From Pelagihabitans sp965238025 (GTDB lineage: Bacteria; Bacteroidota; Bacteroidia; Flavobacteriales; Flavobacteriaceae): a stretch of DNA of 64,000 nucleotides. Location: contig OZ250162.1 of assembly GCA_965238025.1 (NCBI GenBank), positions 124,001 to 188,000 of the forward strand, read 5' to 3'. Below the pieces are notes generated by a model. The model saw nothing but the letters and a program-made list of their open reading frames with translations, had not been told where the DNA came from and did no database searches. Numbering within the stretch: the stretch's first letter is position 1; every line of letters starts with the position of its first letter. This document shows, piece after piece, positions 1 to 9,408 of this stretch. Made by a program: the position numbers and the translations under genes.

Positions 1-3000
1 CAAATGGCTCAATAGTAGAAAATGAGTATACCATAGACAACGTAACCTCATCTGATGCCGGAAGCTATATTTTTACCACCAGCTCGGGCTGTACAGCAAC
101 TTTGAACATTGACGTTCAAGATCCCTGCCCGCAAGGAAGTGTAGTGCCCGAGTATACCGTTAACGGAATTACTAATAATGGGGATTCAGAAATTACCATC
201 TACGAAGGAGATGCACTCTCCTTAGGGTTGGTTTCGAGTACCGGGACATTCACTATCACTCTACCAAATGGAACACAGGTTCAAAACGGATGGAGTATTG
301 GTTCCGTAACGGAAGCCAATGAAGGGACCTATACATTTACCACAGAATCAGATTGTACGGCAAGCTTGAATATCGTCATTGAAGACCCATGTCCGGCCGG
401 TAGTGTGGTCCCGGAATATATCATCAACGGAACGACCGATAACGGTACAAACGAAATTACCGTTGATGAAGGGGATGCAATCACATTGGGCCTAGCCTCC
501 AATACTGCTGCCTTTACCATTACACTTCCCAATGGTTCACAAGTACAAAATGGGTATTCCGTTGCTTCCGTTGCGCCTAGCGATCAAGGTCTATATACCT
601 TTACTACGGAATTAGGTTGTTCTGCCACCTTGAACATCATCGTCATTGAGGATCCATGTCCCGTCGGTAGTGTGGTGCCAGAATATACCATCAACGGAAC
701 GACCGATAGCGGTACAAATGAAATAACCATTGACGAAGGGGATTCGCTCTCCTTGGGGCTGGTTTCGGGTACAGGTACCTTTACCATAACGCTTCCTGAC
801 GGTTCCGAGGTTCAAAACGGATATTCGGTTTCTTCCGTCGCACCAAACAATGAAGGTGTTTATACCTTTACTACGGAATCAGGTTGTACCGCCACCTTGA
901 ACATCATCGTCATTGAAGACCCATGTCCCGCTGGTAGTGTGGTGCCAGAATATACCATCAACGGAACGACCGATAGCGGTACAAATGAAATAACCATTGA
1001 CGAAGGGGATTCGCTCTCCTTGGGGCTGGTTTCGGGTACGGGTAACTTTACCATTACGCTTCCCAATGGTTCCGAGGTTCAAAACGGGTACTCCATTGGT
1101 TCGGCCGCCCAGACCGATGAAGGCACCTATTCCTTTACCACAGAACAAAGTTGTACCGCAACCTTGAGCATCATCGTAAACGCCCCGGTATGTCCGGCAC
1201 AAGGTACGCCATGCGATGATGGCGACCCTAACACCACTAACGATGTGGCAGATGGCAATTGTAACTGTTCGGGCACCCCCGTTGGCTCAGGAACAGAGCT
1301 ATGTGTAGGTATTTCCTATTGGAGGGACGATGTCGAGGAATATGAACAGGATGGAAACGTATACCACGGGAGTACCGACCTGGAAATGGTCACAGATGAA
1401 GGGATACAGACCATAGGTCTTAGGTTCAACGATATTACAGTACCACAGGGGGCGGTCATTCAAGGGGCATCAATTCAATTTACGGCCGATGAGGCAAATA
1501 TCGGGCCTACCGCTCTGGTATTCCGTGGCGAGGCCGCTGACAATGCCTCCCAGTTTGCAACAACGACCAATAACGTAACGGCCAGAAATACTACAAATGC
1601 CTCCATTAGTTGGAACCCACCCGCATGGAATATTGTGGGCGAGGCCGGAACGGACCAAAAAAGCCCCGATCTAAAGACCATCGTCCAAGAAATCGTCAAT
1701 AGGACCGGGTTCACTCAGGGCAACTCGATCGTATTTATCATATCGGGGAGTGGAAAAAGGGTCGCCGAATCCTTTGAAGGATCCGCCCAAGGTGCGCCCA
1801 AGCTTTGTATTACCTATACCAATGGGGCAGATTGCCCGGCAGGCAGTGTGGTTCCCGAATATACCGTAAACGGAACAACGGGTAGCGGCGAAAGCGAAAT
1901 AACGATCGAGGAAGGGGATACACTTTCATTAGACCTGGCATCCGGTACGTTTACCATAACACTGCCTAACGGTTCTGAGGTTCAAAACGGGTATTCAATT
2001 AGTTCGACCGCCCAAGCAGATGAGGGCACCTATACCTTTACGACCGAACAGGGTTGTACCGCAACATTAAGTGTAATCGTAAACGCTGCATGTCCGGCCC
2101 AAGGTACGCCCTGCGATGATGGCGACCCCAACACCACAAACGATATGGAAGACGGCGACTGTAACTGCGCCGGGACCCCGGTCGACACGGGAACAGAAAT
2201 ATGTGTGGGCATTTCATATTGGAGGGACGATGTCGAGGAATATTCCCAAAATGGAAACGTATACCACGGGAGTACCGACCTGGAAATGGTTATCGACAAT
2301 TCCTATATCGGAGGGGTGCAGACCATAGGCCTGCGGTTCAACAATATTGCAGTACCACGAGGGGCGGTCATTCAAAAGGCGTCCATTCAGTTTACCGCCG
2401 ATGAGACAAATACAGAGGCCACCAGTCTGGTATTCCGAGGTGAGGCCATTGATGATGCGCCCCAGTTCGCAACAACAACCAACAACCTAACGGCCAGAAT
2501 TGCCACAAATGCCTCCATTAGCTGGAACCCGCCCGCATGGAATACTGAAGGCGAGGCCGGGACCGCACAAAAAAGCCCCGACCTGGCAACAATAGTCCAG
2601 GAGATAGTCGATAGACAGGGTTTTGTACCCGGCAATTCCATTGCATTTATCATATCCGGTAGTGGAAAAAGGGTCGCCGAATCTTTTGAGGGATCACCGC
2701 AGGGCGCGCCAAGGCTCTGTATTACCTATAGTGGGGGCAACAGCAGCAGTGGCCTTGTCGCAAGGGTCGATCAGGATATTTTGACCGAAACCGTCCGGAG
2801 CAACGATGTCGTCCTATACCCCAACCCAACGGCGGGAACCCTATATCTAGATCTCAAGAACTATGAGGAAATCGCCCTATCATGTACGATTTTCAGCTCT
2901 TCTCAACAAATGGTATATGAAACCTATTTCGACCAGGATCATATGCGGATAGAAAGATTGGACCTGGACAACCTGGCAGATGGACTATACACCCTGGTGA

Positions 3001-3050
3001 TACGAAGTCGGAACGGAAGCCGGTCGAAAATAATAATCGTGAAAAAATAG
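1..3050 (+). CDS. T9SS-sorted cell-surface protein with Ig-like repeats (5' truncated by window edge)
   Basis: The frame is open to the first bases of the window, so the N-terminus is missing; the first in-frame start-like codon (TTG at 102) lies inside a repeat. About 1015 residues are visible. They hold a partial and then four full tandem Ig-like repeats of about 89 residues (each beginning DPCPxGSVVPEY and ending in a GCTATLN strand), a cysteine-rich linker (CPAQGTPCDDGDPNTTND), and a beta-sandwich-like domain starting GISYWRDDVEEY. One more Ig-like repeat, a second linker and a second WRDD domain follow. The last 80 or so residues (VLYPNPTAGTLYL onward, ending KIIIVKK) are a classic type A T9SS sorting domain, so the protein should cross the outer membrane through T9SS and be anchored or released. 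The ligand is unknown; adhesion or polysaccharide binding is inference. GC content looks higher than in the neighbouring genes. Confidence 0.88.
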   Translation, partial: NGSIVENEYTIDNVTSSDAGSYIFTTSSGCTATLNIDVQDPCPQGSVVPEYTVNGITNNGDSEITIYEGDALSLGLVSSTGTFTITLPNGTQVQNGWSIGSVTEANEGTYTFTTESDCTASLNIVIEDPCPAGSVVPEYIINGTTDNGTNEITVDEGDAITLGLASNTAAFTITLPNGSQVQNGYSVASVAPSDQGLYTFTTELGCSATLNIIVIEDPCPVGSVVPEYTINGTTDSGTNEITIDEGDSLSLGLVSGTGTFTITLPDGSEVQNGYSVSSVAPNNEGVYTFTTESGCTATLNIIVIEDPCPAGSVVPEYTINGTTDSGTNEITIDEGDSLSLGLVSGTGNFTITLPNGSEVQNGYSIGSAAQTDEGTYSFTTEQSCTATLSIIVNAPVCPAQGTPCDDGDPNTTNDVADGNCNCSGTPVGSGTELCVGISYWRDDVEEYEQDGNVYHGSTDLEMVTDEGIQTIGLRFNDITVPQGAVIQGASIQFTADEANIGPTALVFRGEAADNASQFATTTNNVTARNTTNASISWNPPAWNIVGEAGTDQKSPDLKTIVQEIVNRTGFTQGNSIVFIISGSGKRVAESFEGSAQGAPKLCITYTNGADCPAGSVVPEYTVNGTTGSGESEITIEEGDTLSLDLASGTFTITLPNGSEVQNGYSISSTAQADEGTYTFTTEQGCTATLSVIVNAACPAQGTPCDDGDPNTTNDMEDGDCNCAGTPVDTGTEICVGISYWRDDVEEYSQNGNVYHGSTDLEMVIDNSYIGGVQTIGLRFNNIAVPRGAVIQKASIQFTADETNTEATSLVFRGEAIDDAPQFATTTNNLTARIATNASISWNPPAWNTEGEAGTAQKSPDLATIVQEIVDRQGFVPGNSIAFIISGSGKRVAESFEGSPQGAPRLCITYSGGNSSSGLVARVDQDILTETVRSNDVVLYPNPTAGTLYLDLKNYEEIALSCTIFSSSQQMVYETYFDQDHMRIERLDLDNLADGLYTLVIRSRNGSRSKIIIVKK
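666..1039 (+). repeat. Identical 107-nt blocks within tandem Ig-like repeats
   Basis: Positions 666-772 and 933-1039 are identical by eye, offset by 267 nt (89 codons), which is the length of one Ig-like repeat. The other repeats in the gene are clearly more diverged. This points to a recent duplication or gene conversion of one repeat unit. Confidence 0.8.
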
Positions 3051-3080
3051 GACACAAAAGTCATTTGAACATCTTTAAAA

Positions 3081-3115
3081 AAGGGCCATTTAAAAATATT
3101 TAAATGGCCCTTTTT
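3081..3115 (+). terminator. Rho-independent terminator after the T9SS repeat protein
   Basis: A perfect 14-bp stem (3081-3094 with 3099-3112, core AAGGGCCATTTAAA) closes a 4-nt AATA loop and runs into a short T tract. It lies 31 nt after the stop codon. Confidence 0.9.
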
Positions 3116-3171
3116 ACTTGAATGTACTTCCATTAAATATCCTTACATTTAAATCTTTAAAAGCAACTAAA

Positions 3172-4677
3172 ATGCATAGGAGAAAAGTCTTTTTTTTATT
3201 TACAGTTTTTGCGATTTCAACAATTTTTGCCCAAGACGCCGTCCAGCTAAAGTCAAAAGTTCGCCACAGCATTGATGAGCTGCGCGAATTTGTAGCAATA
3301 CCCAATGATGCTTTGGAGCATGCAGATATCAACCTGAATTTAACATGGCTAACCAAAAAATTTAATGAGCGGGGTTTCAATTCTTCCATTCTTCCTACCG
3401 AAGGAGAGTCACTATTTTTTGCAGCACTCCCTATGGAAGACAATAAACCTACCATTTTATTCTATATGCATTTTGATGGACAATCAGTGGACGCTTCTAA
3501 ATGGGCACAACCGAATCCGTATAAAGTAGTTTTAAAATCAAAAGAAAGTGATGGTAGCTGGAAGACACAATCCTTTGATGAACTTACCGATGATATTAAT
3601 TATGACTGGCGTTTGTTCGGACGGTCCACTTCAGATGATAAAGGACCAATTGTTATGTTTCTGAACGCGATAGACCTCTTAAAAGAAAACAATCAAGAAA
3701 TTCCCTTTAACGTAAAGGTAATTTTAGATAGTGAGGAAGAGAAAAGTAGCAAACCTTTACCCAAAGCGGTTAAGGCGTATCGAGAATTGTTGGAATCCGA
3801 TTTTCTTATTATCAATGATGGTCCCGTTCATGTCTCTGGAAAACCAACGGTGGTCTATGGCTGTCGTGGTATCACCACCTTGTCCCTAACTACCTTTGGA
3901 CCAATAAAACCTCAACATAGCGGTCATTATGGCAATTATGCCCCTAATCCAGGTTTTCAATTGGCCAAAGTACTTTCTAGTATGAAAGACGATACCGGTA
4001 AGGTTGTTATCAAGGGTTATTATGATGGGATTTCTATGGATGAAAATACCATAAACATATTAAAAAGTGTACCCGAAGATGCCACGATCATCAATGGAAA
4101 CCTAGCCATAAAAACCCCGGAACAAGTAGGGAGCTTTTATCAAGAAGCTTTACAATATCCATCGCTCAATATTCGAGGGTTGGGTTCTGGATGGATCGGT
4201 AAAAAAGCACGTACGATCGTGCCCGCGACGGCAACAGCAGAATTGGACCTTAGACTGGTACCTGAATCAGATGGAAAGCATTTAAAAGAGCTTGTAAAAA
4301 ATCATATTCAAGAGCAGGGTTTTTTTGTTATTGATAGGGAACCCACCAAAGAAGAACGTATGGCCCATGACAAGATCATGATGGTTAAAGAGGGTTCCGT
4401 AACCGACGCTTTCCGTACTGATTTAAATGATGTAAATGGAAACTTTCTAGTTAATACACTAAAAAATACCTTTAACGATGATATTGTTCAAATACGGATT
4501 ATGGGAGGTACCGTACCTATTTCACCGTTCATTAATGAACTAAAGATTCCGGCGTTTATAGTACCCATGGTAAATCCCGATAATAACCAACATAGTCCTA
4601 ACGAGAACATTAGAATTGGGCAATTAGCGTATGGTATCCGTGCTTTTTATGGGGTTTTAAGTAATAAAATGGAATAA
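3172..4677 (+). CDS. M20 family metallopeptidase, exported
   Basis: Exported zinc exopeptidase of the M20/M25/M40 family, 501 residues. I chose the ATG at 3172 because it puts a signal peptide (MHRRKVFFLFTVFAISTIFAQ) at the N-terminus; the longer reading frame from 3118 starts at TTG and overlaps the previous terminator region. Visible metal-site elements in family order are YMHFDGQ (His), TSDDKGP (bridging Asp), DSEEEKSS (catalytic and metal Glu), NDGP (Asp) and a late His in NNQHSPNENIR. The family cleaves dipeptides or N-terminal residues; the substrate here cannot be read from sequence. It probably acts in the periplasm in peptide scavenging. It stands alone, with a terminator upstream. 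Confidence 0.88.
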   Translation: MHRRKVFFLFTVFAISTIFAQDAVQLKSKVRHSIDELREFVAIPNDALEHADINLNLTWLTKKFNERGFNSSILPTEGESLFFAALPMEDNKPTILFYMHFDGQSVDASKWAQPNPYKVVLKSKESDGSWKTQSFDELTDDINYDWRLFGRSTSDDKGPIVMFLNAIDLLKENNQEIPFNVKVILDSEEEKSSKPLPKAVKAYRELLESDFLIINDGPVHVSGKPTVVYGCRGITTLSLTTFGPIKPQHSGHYGNYAPNPGFQLAKVLSSMKDDTGKVVIKGYYDGISMDENTINILKSVPEDATIINGNLAIKTPEQVGSFYQEALQYPSLNIRGLGSGWIGKKARTIVPATATAELDLRLVPESDGKHLKELVKNHIQEQGFFVIDREPTKEERMAHDKIMMVKEGSVTDAFRTDLNDVNGNFLVNTLKNTFNDDIVQIRIMGGTVPISPFINELKIPAFIVPMVNPDNNQHSPNENIRIGQLAYGIRAFYGVLSNKME

Positions 4678-4754
4678 TTTTTTCTGGAGATACTACCTCA
4701 TATCAAATCGGCATGATTTATGTTATTCCTTCGATACATGCCAAACTTAATCTG

Positions 4755-5174
4755 ATGAAAATAAAAATCTTACTGTTAACGCTGCTATTATGTGGTGCGC
4801 TGAATACGGCTTTTGCATCCATCCCAAATAACAAACAAGAGCCCACCATTATAGAACTGCTACAAGATGGTGAAAACTATACTATAGAAATAACCTCGAT
4901 CGGTTGTTTTAATGGTACACGGCAAACCTTAACGGTATTTAAGGAGGCTGGCATAGTAACGGCTGGCTTTCAAGATAGTTCCAAGGTGTTGAGCGAAAAA
5001 GATATTGAAGCACTCATAGCGTTTGAAGTACAACTAAGAGCGCTAAAAATAGGAGGTTGCTCAACTGTAGACACCTATGTACTTCGCTATGGAAACGGGA
5101 AATTTAAAACAAGCGACGGTACCTGTAATTGGAATGGCGGAAAAAAACTTCTTCAACTACTCGGTTACGTATAA
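4755..5174 (+). CDS. Exported hypothetical protein with conserved-looking cysteines
   Basis: A 139-residue protein I do not recognise. The ATG at 4755 begins a clear signal peptide (MKIKILLLTLLLCGALNTAFA); a longer frame begins at 4713 but would bury it. The mature part is about 118 residues with cysteines in SIGCFNG, IGGCSTVD and DGTCNWNGG, so a disulfide-stabilised periplasmic or secreted domain is likely. It ends 49 nt before the next ATG (5224), on the same strand, so the two may be co-transcribed. No catalytic motif is visible. Confidence 0.75.
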   Translation: MKIKILLLTLLLCGALNTAFASIPNNKQEPTIIELLQDGENYTIEITSIGCFNGTRQTLTVFKEAGIVTAGFQDSSKVLSEKDIEALIAFEVQLRALKIGGCSTVDTYVLRYGNGKFKTSDGTCNWNGGKKLLQLLGYV

Positions 5175-5223
5175 CGATTAAGGCCCTTTGATACTACCAT
5201 TGGTTTCTAAACGTTTGTATAGT

Positions 5224-6195
5224 ATGCGTGTTTTCTTAAAATATCTTTGCTTTTGCTTTGTTCTCTTGCAATCCTTTAACAGCTTATCTCAGAGTATCGT
5301 GGTATTGGATAGCTTGAGCAAAGAAAGCATTCCGTTTGCGACCGTTTCATTTGGCGATGGTCTAGGCATCTTTGCCGATGATAATGGAACCTTCATTTTT
5401 TCAAAGAAAAGATATGCCGATGTCGATACCTTGTATATTTCCGCAATGGGTTATGCCGAAAAAGAAGTACTATTCGATACAGACTTGGAACAAGTACTTT
5501 TAAGGCCCGAAGTTTCCCAACTTGGAGAAGTAATCGTTTCTGCAGATAAAGAGGGAAAATTCAAATTTAAAAAGCAAAAGGCCCAAACTCATACAGATTT
5601 ATTTGCCTGTTGGCTTCCTACAGTAGAAAGTGAGGTCGCAGTATTATTTAAGCGGTACCAAAATAATGCTACACAAATTTCAAAACTCTACCTTCCCATA
5701 AATGCGGAAAGGGAGTACAAATCAAAAGGCAAGGGCAATTTTGCCACGATATTTAGAATACAGTACTATGAAAATAATGGTGGTCGTCCCGGCGCTGCTA
5801 TCCCATATGAAGAAACCGTCTTTTCCATTAATGAAAAAGAAGATAAAATTTTTGAACTCGATGTACTTTCAAAATCCGTATTCATTCCTGAAAATGGAAT
5901 TTTTATAGCGTTGCAGGTTCTGGGTTACGCTAAAAAAGATGGCCGACTGGCGCAGACCAAACAGTACCGTGAGATAAAAACCCCGAGAGGCCTTCAAAAA
6001 ATATCCACCTCTTTTCGGCCGCTATTACCCTTTGTAAAAGGCATGCCAAATCAAAATACCTTCGTGCGCCGTATTTTCCTTAACAACAAAAAATGGCAGG
6101 TTTTTAATAAGAACTACAACAAGAACTCCAAGCTGATCCAATCCGGAAACCGAAATTATGGCATGGGCGCAGCCTTCAAAGTTTGGGAAGATTAA
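5224..6195 (+). CDS. Carboxypeptidase-like regulatory-domain protein, exported
   Basis: A 323-residue exported protein. The ATG at 5224 gives a signal peptide (MRVFLKYLCFCFVLLQSFNSLSQ); the frame could be extended upstream to a TTG at 5188, but nothing supports it. Residues of about 20-95 (SIVVLDSLSKESIPFATVSF onward, with DDNGTF and ISAMGY) match the beta-sandwich carboxypeptidase D regulatory-like fold common at the N-terminus of Bacteroidota surface and TonB-linked proteins. The remaining 220 residues have no motif I recognise. There is no TonB-dependent barrel, so it is not a SusC receptor. Its role is unknown; a cell-envelope binding function is inference from the fold. Confidence 0.78.
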   Translation: MRVFLKYLCFCFVLLQSFNSLSQSIVVLDSLSKESIPFATVSFGDGLGIFADDNGTFIFSKKRYADVDTLYISAMGYAEKEVLFDTDLEQVLLRPEVSQLGEVIVSADKEGKFKFKKQKAQTHTDLFACWLPTVESEVAVLFKRYQNNATQISKLYLPINAEREYKSKGKGNFATIFRIQYYENNGGRPGAAIPYEETVFSINEKEDKIFELDVLSKSVFIPENGIFIALQVLGYAKKDGRLAQTKQYREIKTPRGLQKISTSFRPLLPFVKGMPNQNTFVRRIFLNNKKWQVFNKNYNKNSKLIQSGNRNYGMGAAFKVWED

Positions 6196-6289
6196 ACCAA
6201 AAGTGACGAGTAGCATCTTCTAGGTTTTTATTTTTGACAAAGGGAAACCACAACTGTTTTACGGTATCACTTCTAAAAATCACAAACTT

Positions 6290-6322
6290 ATCACGGAAAT
6301 TTTACCTCGCTGTGATCTTTTT
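6290..6322 (+). terminator. Weak possible terminator
   Basis: A 7-bp stem with one G-U pair (6290-6296 with 6310-6316) and a 13-nt loop precedes CTTTTT, about 95 nt after the 5224-6195 gene. The stem is short, so this is tentative. Confidence 0.35.
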
Positions 6323-6370
6323 GTTATAAGGTAATCCTTCATTTGTAGAAATAACTAAAAAATCTATGAT

Positions 6371-8458
6371 ATGAAGAAATTACACGTACTCGTAAGTTTA
6401 CTACTTATGGCACTCATTATGGGTTGTACCGATGATGAAACAGCACAATTAGAAACTACTTTACCCGCAACAGGTGCTATTAGCGGAGGGCCATTTGTCT
6501 TTTGTGTTGATGGCATACCAGATATGGTAAATGGTATTGCAGTTACCACAGAAAGTACTGTGGGTACGAACAGTACCTGGGTCATTACAGACGTTGATGG
6601 TACTATTTTAGGATTACCTCCCACCTTGGAAGCCGTTGAAGGTGTGGACTTTGATGAAGCCGGTCCTGGTGTTTGCTTGATCTGGTACCTTACCTATGAA
6701 GATGGGCTTATAGGAGCAGAAGTTGGCGCGAATGCCAACGATTTACAAGGAACCTTTGATCTTTCTAATTCTATTGATGTCACCCGTAATTATACGGAAG
6801 CCGGTGAGTTAAATGGCGGACCATACACCTTTGACGTTGATGGTACTCCCGACATGGTAAGCGATATTACTTTAAATAATCCCAATGGCGCTGGCACAAA
6901 CAGGACCTACTTAATTACAGCTGAAGATGGTACAATATTAGGTTTACCACCTACTTTAGATGCCGTTAAAGAAGTCAATTTTGACGGTGCGGGGGCAGGC
7001 GTTTGCTTTATCTGGTACGTGCGCTATGAAGACGGACTAAAAGGCTTAGAAGCAGGCTTGAACGCTAATGATTTAGAAGGTTGTTTTGACCTTTCAACCT
7101 CTGTTATGGTTACTAGAAACGGAGCTGCAGTTGCAGGCACACTCAGCGCTAGCGAAGACTTCGTTTTCTGTGTTGATGGTACGCCAGATATGGTTTCAGG
7201 TATAAACTTAGACTCCTCTATGGCTCAGGGCGATTCAAGTACTTGGGTTATTACTGATGATTTAGGTAATATCTTAGGCTTACCACCAACTTTAGCGGCT
7301 TTAGAAAGCGTTGATTTTGATGGAGCAGGACCCGGTGTTTGCCTTATTTGGTATGCGCGTTATACCGGTGAAATTTCTGGTGCTGAAGTAGGTTCCAACG
7401 CCAACGACATTACGGGTAATTTTGCACTATCGAATCCAATTTCTGTTACAAGAAACTATACTGAAGCAGGTGAGTTAATGGGTGGCCCTTATACTTTTAC
7501 AGTTGACGGTACGCCAGATATGGTAGAGAATATTACTTTAAATAATCCTAATGGTGCTGGTACAAACAGGACCTACTTAATTACTGCTGAAGACGGTACA
7601 ATCTTAGGCTTACCTCCTACTTTAGATGCGGTAAAAGGAGTTGATTTCGACGCTGCTGGTGAAGGGGTTTGCTTCATTTGGTATGTACGTTACGAAGACG
7701 GACTTATGGGCTTGGAACCGGGTATGAACGCTAATGATTTAGACGGTTGTTTTGACCTTTCAACCTCTGTTATGGTTACTAGAAACCAAGGTAGCGCTGC
7801 TGCAGCTCCAGGTACGCTTTTAGGTGATGATTTGTATTTTTGTGTTGATGGCACACCTGATTTTGTTTCTGGTATTACTCTAGATGCTTCAAATGCTAGC
7901 GGAAGCTCTAGCGGCTGGATCATTACAGAAGTAAACGGAAACATACTAGGATTACCACCAACTTTGGAGGCTGTTGAAGGTGTTGATTTTGATGCTTCTG
8001 GTCCTGATGTTTGTAGAATCTATTATGTTACATACAACGATATTCAGGGAAATCAAGTAGGAGCGAATATTGCTGACCTTACTGGTGACTTTGCCTTATC
8101 AAATTCAATAAAAGTTACCAGAAGTCTTACGGAAGCTGGTACTATCTCTGCAAACTCGGAGTTCGTTTTTGATGTAGATGGTACTCCAGATTATGTATCG
8201 GGAATAACGCTCGATGGTGATGCTTCAGGAAGTTTAAGAACTTGGGTAATTACCGATGATCTTGGTAACATTCTTGGCTTACCTCCTACGCAAGAAGCAC
8301 TAGAAGGTGTAAACTTCGATGCTGCAGGTCCAGGCACATGCCTTATTTGGTACTTGCGCTACGAAGAAGGTCTCAAGGGCTTAGAAACAGGTTCGAACGC
8401 TAATGATTTAGAAGGTTGTTTTGATCTATCGAACTACATACCTGTAGTACGTAACTAA
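6371..8458 (+). CDS. Surface lipoprotein of six alternating ~110-residue repeats
   Basis: A 695-residue lipoprotein. The signal sequence ends in the lipobox LIMGC, and the cysteine (residue 19) is followed by TDDE, the acidic pattern that in Bacteroidota is associated with lipoprotein export to the cell surface. From residue 35 the rest is six repeats, each with the strands VDGTPDMVSGI, TWVITD, ILGLPPTLEAVEGVDFD, GVCLIWY and ANDLxGxFDLSNxIxVTRN. Odd repeats have one cysteine in FCVDG and one in VCLIWY. Even repeats lack the first and instead have a cysteine in GCFDLS. The array is therefore three tandem A-B dimers of about 225 residues. I have seen similar repeats in marine Bacteroidota proteins but know no assigned function. 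A terminator follows. Confidence 0.85.
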   Translation: MKKLHVLVSLLLMALIMGCTDDETAQLETTLPATGAISGGPFVFCVDGIPDMVNGIAVTTESTVGTNSTWVITDVDGTILGLPPTLEAVEGVDFDEAGPGVCLIWYLTYEDGLIGAEVGANANDLQGTFDLSNSIDVTRNYTEAGELNGGPYTFDVDGTPDMVSDITLNNPNGAGTNRTYLITAEDGTILGLPPTLDAVKEVNFDGAGAGVCFIWYVRYEDGLKGLEAGLNANDLEGCFDLSTSVMVTRNGAAVAGTLSASEDFVFCVDGTPDMVSGINLDSSMAQGDSSTWVITDDLGNILGLPPTLAALESVDFDGAGPGVCLIWYARYTGEISGAEVGSNANDITGNFALSNPISVTRNYTEAGELMGGPYTFTVDGTPDMVENITLNNPNGAGTNRTYLITAEDGTILGLPPTLDAVKGVDFDAAGEGVCFIWYVRYEDGLMGLEPGMNANDLDGCFDLSTSVMVTRNQGSAAAAPGTLLGDDLYFCVDGTPDFVSGITLDASNASGSSSGWIITEVNGNILGLPPTLEAVEGVDFDASGPDVCRIYYVTYNDIQGNQVGANIADLTGDFALSNSIKVTRSLTEAGTISANSEFVFDVDGTPDYVSGITLDGDASGSLRTWVITDDLGNILGLPPTQEALEGVNFDAAGPGTCLIWYLRYEEGLKGLETGSNANDLEGCFDLSNYIPVVRN

Positions 8459-8485
8459 AAGAGAAAACAATATAGTCTCTTAAAC

Positions 8486-8520
8486 AAAAACCGCATCGGA
8501 AATATCTGGTGCGGTTTTTT
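8486..8520 (+). terminator. Rho-independent terminator
   Basis: The stem AAAAACCGCATC/GGTGCGGTTTTT (8486-8497 with 8508-8519, one G-U pair) is followed by T residues, 27 nt after the repeat lipoprotein gene. Confidence 0.88.
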
Positions 8521-8590
8521 ATATTCAAAATTTTAGCACGAAAACCAATGCGATAAAACCGAGTACCTGATAGGTTTGTTGGGTATTTGA

Positions 8591-9316
8591 TTAAAGGGTA
8601 GACGACAGTAATTCTTTGGCTTTTTTAATTATAATATGATTTTCGCGATAACTTGTTTTGGACATACCTTCAGATTCTGCGACCATTTCTTCCAGCAAGG
8701 ACTTGGCCTTTTTTAAATTCGCATTTCTGATATAGAACTTCGCGAACTCTAGTCTTTCCTGATATCTACTGTACGGGGCATCAAATTGAACCAAGTACTC
8801 TTCCGCTCTAGTCGCATCCCCTATTTTTTCAAGGGCCAAGGCGTATAAAAAGGCAGATCTTGATTTTTTAAACTTTGGTTTATCGATAATGGTTTCCGCG
8901 CATTGAATAGATTCATTAAATCGAGAAGAAAAATAATAGGCTTCCTGCAGTTTTGCGGTAACGTAAAAGTCGTTTTTAAAAGTACCTTGTAAACAGATTT
9001 CATATTCCTCGATTGCCCTGTCGAACATTTCGGCCGCTAAGTAGGCATCGGCGAGTGCGGAACGATTTTCGAATGTCTCGGCAAACTTTAATTTCTTTTC
9101 CAGGTCCGTAATTTTTTTAGAAGGATTTACAACTAAGGAGATTTCGTCCTGAACTCTTTCAATGTCTCTTTTTTGAAAGACATTCATAAAAAGATAAATA
9201 AGCGAACCAATAATAGGCAGGAATATAATTAGTAAAATCCAGTAGTAAGAATATTTATTGGTAATGCAATGGTAGACGCAATAACCTTGTAATGCAAGTA
9301 TTAGATAAAAGTACAT
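8591..9316 (-). CDS. Membrane-anchored TPR-type protein with PLDc_N-like N-terminus
   Basis: A 241-residue protein from the ATG at 9316; a TTG at 9334 would add six residues and cannot be excluded. The first 55 residues form two membrane segments (LILALQGYCVYHCI and YYWILLIIFLPIIGSLIYLF), resembling the phospholipase-D-nuclease N-terminal membrane module. After a charged linker, about residues 75-240 read as helical TPR-like repeats (ENRSALADAYLAAEMFDRAIEEY; SAFLYALALEKIGDATRAEEYL). It probably holds partners at the inner membrane on the cytoplasmic side. No enzyme motif is present. A TAAAATTG box just upstream may be its -7 element. It is downstream of ppc on the same strand. Confidence 0.78.
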   Translation of the reverse strand: MYFYLILALQGYCVYHCITNKYSYYWILLIIFLPIIGSLIYLFMNVFQKRDIERVQDEISLVVNPSKKITDLEKKLKFAETFENRSALADAYLAAEMFDRAIEEYEICLQGTFKNDFYVTAKLQEAYYFSSRFNESIQCAETIIDKPKFKKSRSAFLYALALEKIGDATRAEEYLVQFDAPYSRYQERLEFAKFYIRNANLKKAKSLLEEMVAESEGMSKTSYRENHIIIKKAKELLSSTL

Positions 9317-9408
9317 GCCGTAAAATAAGAACAATTTTATACTATACCTTGCTCTGGCCTACGAAAATCGACCAACTAAGGAAAAATACCTATTAACATA
9401 ATTAAATG

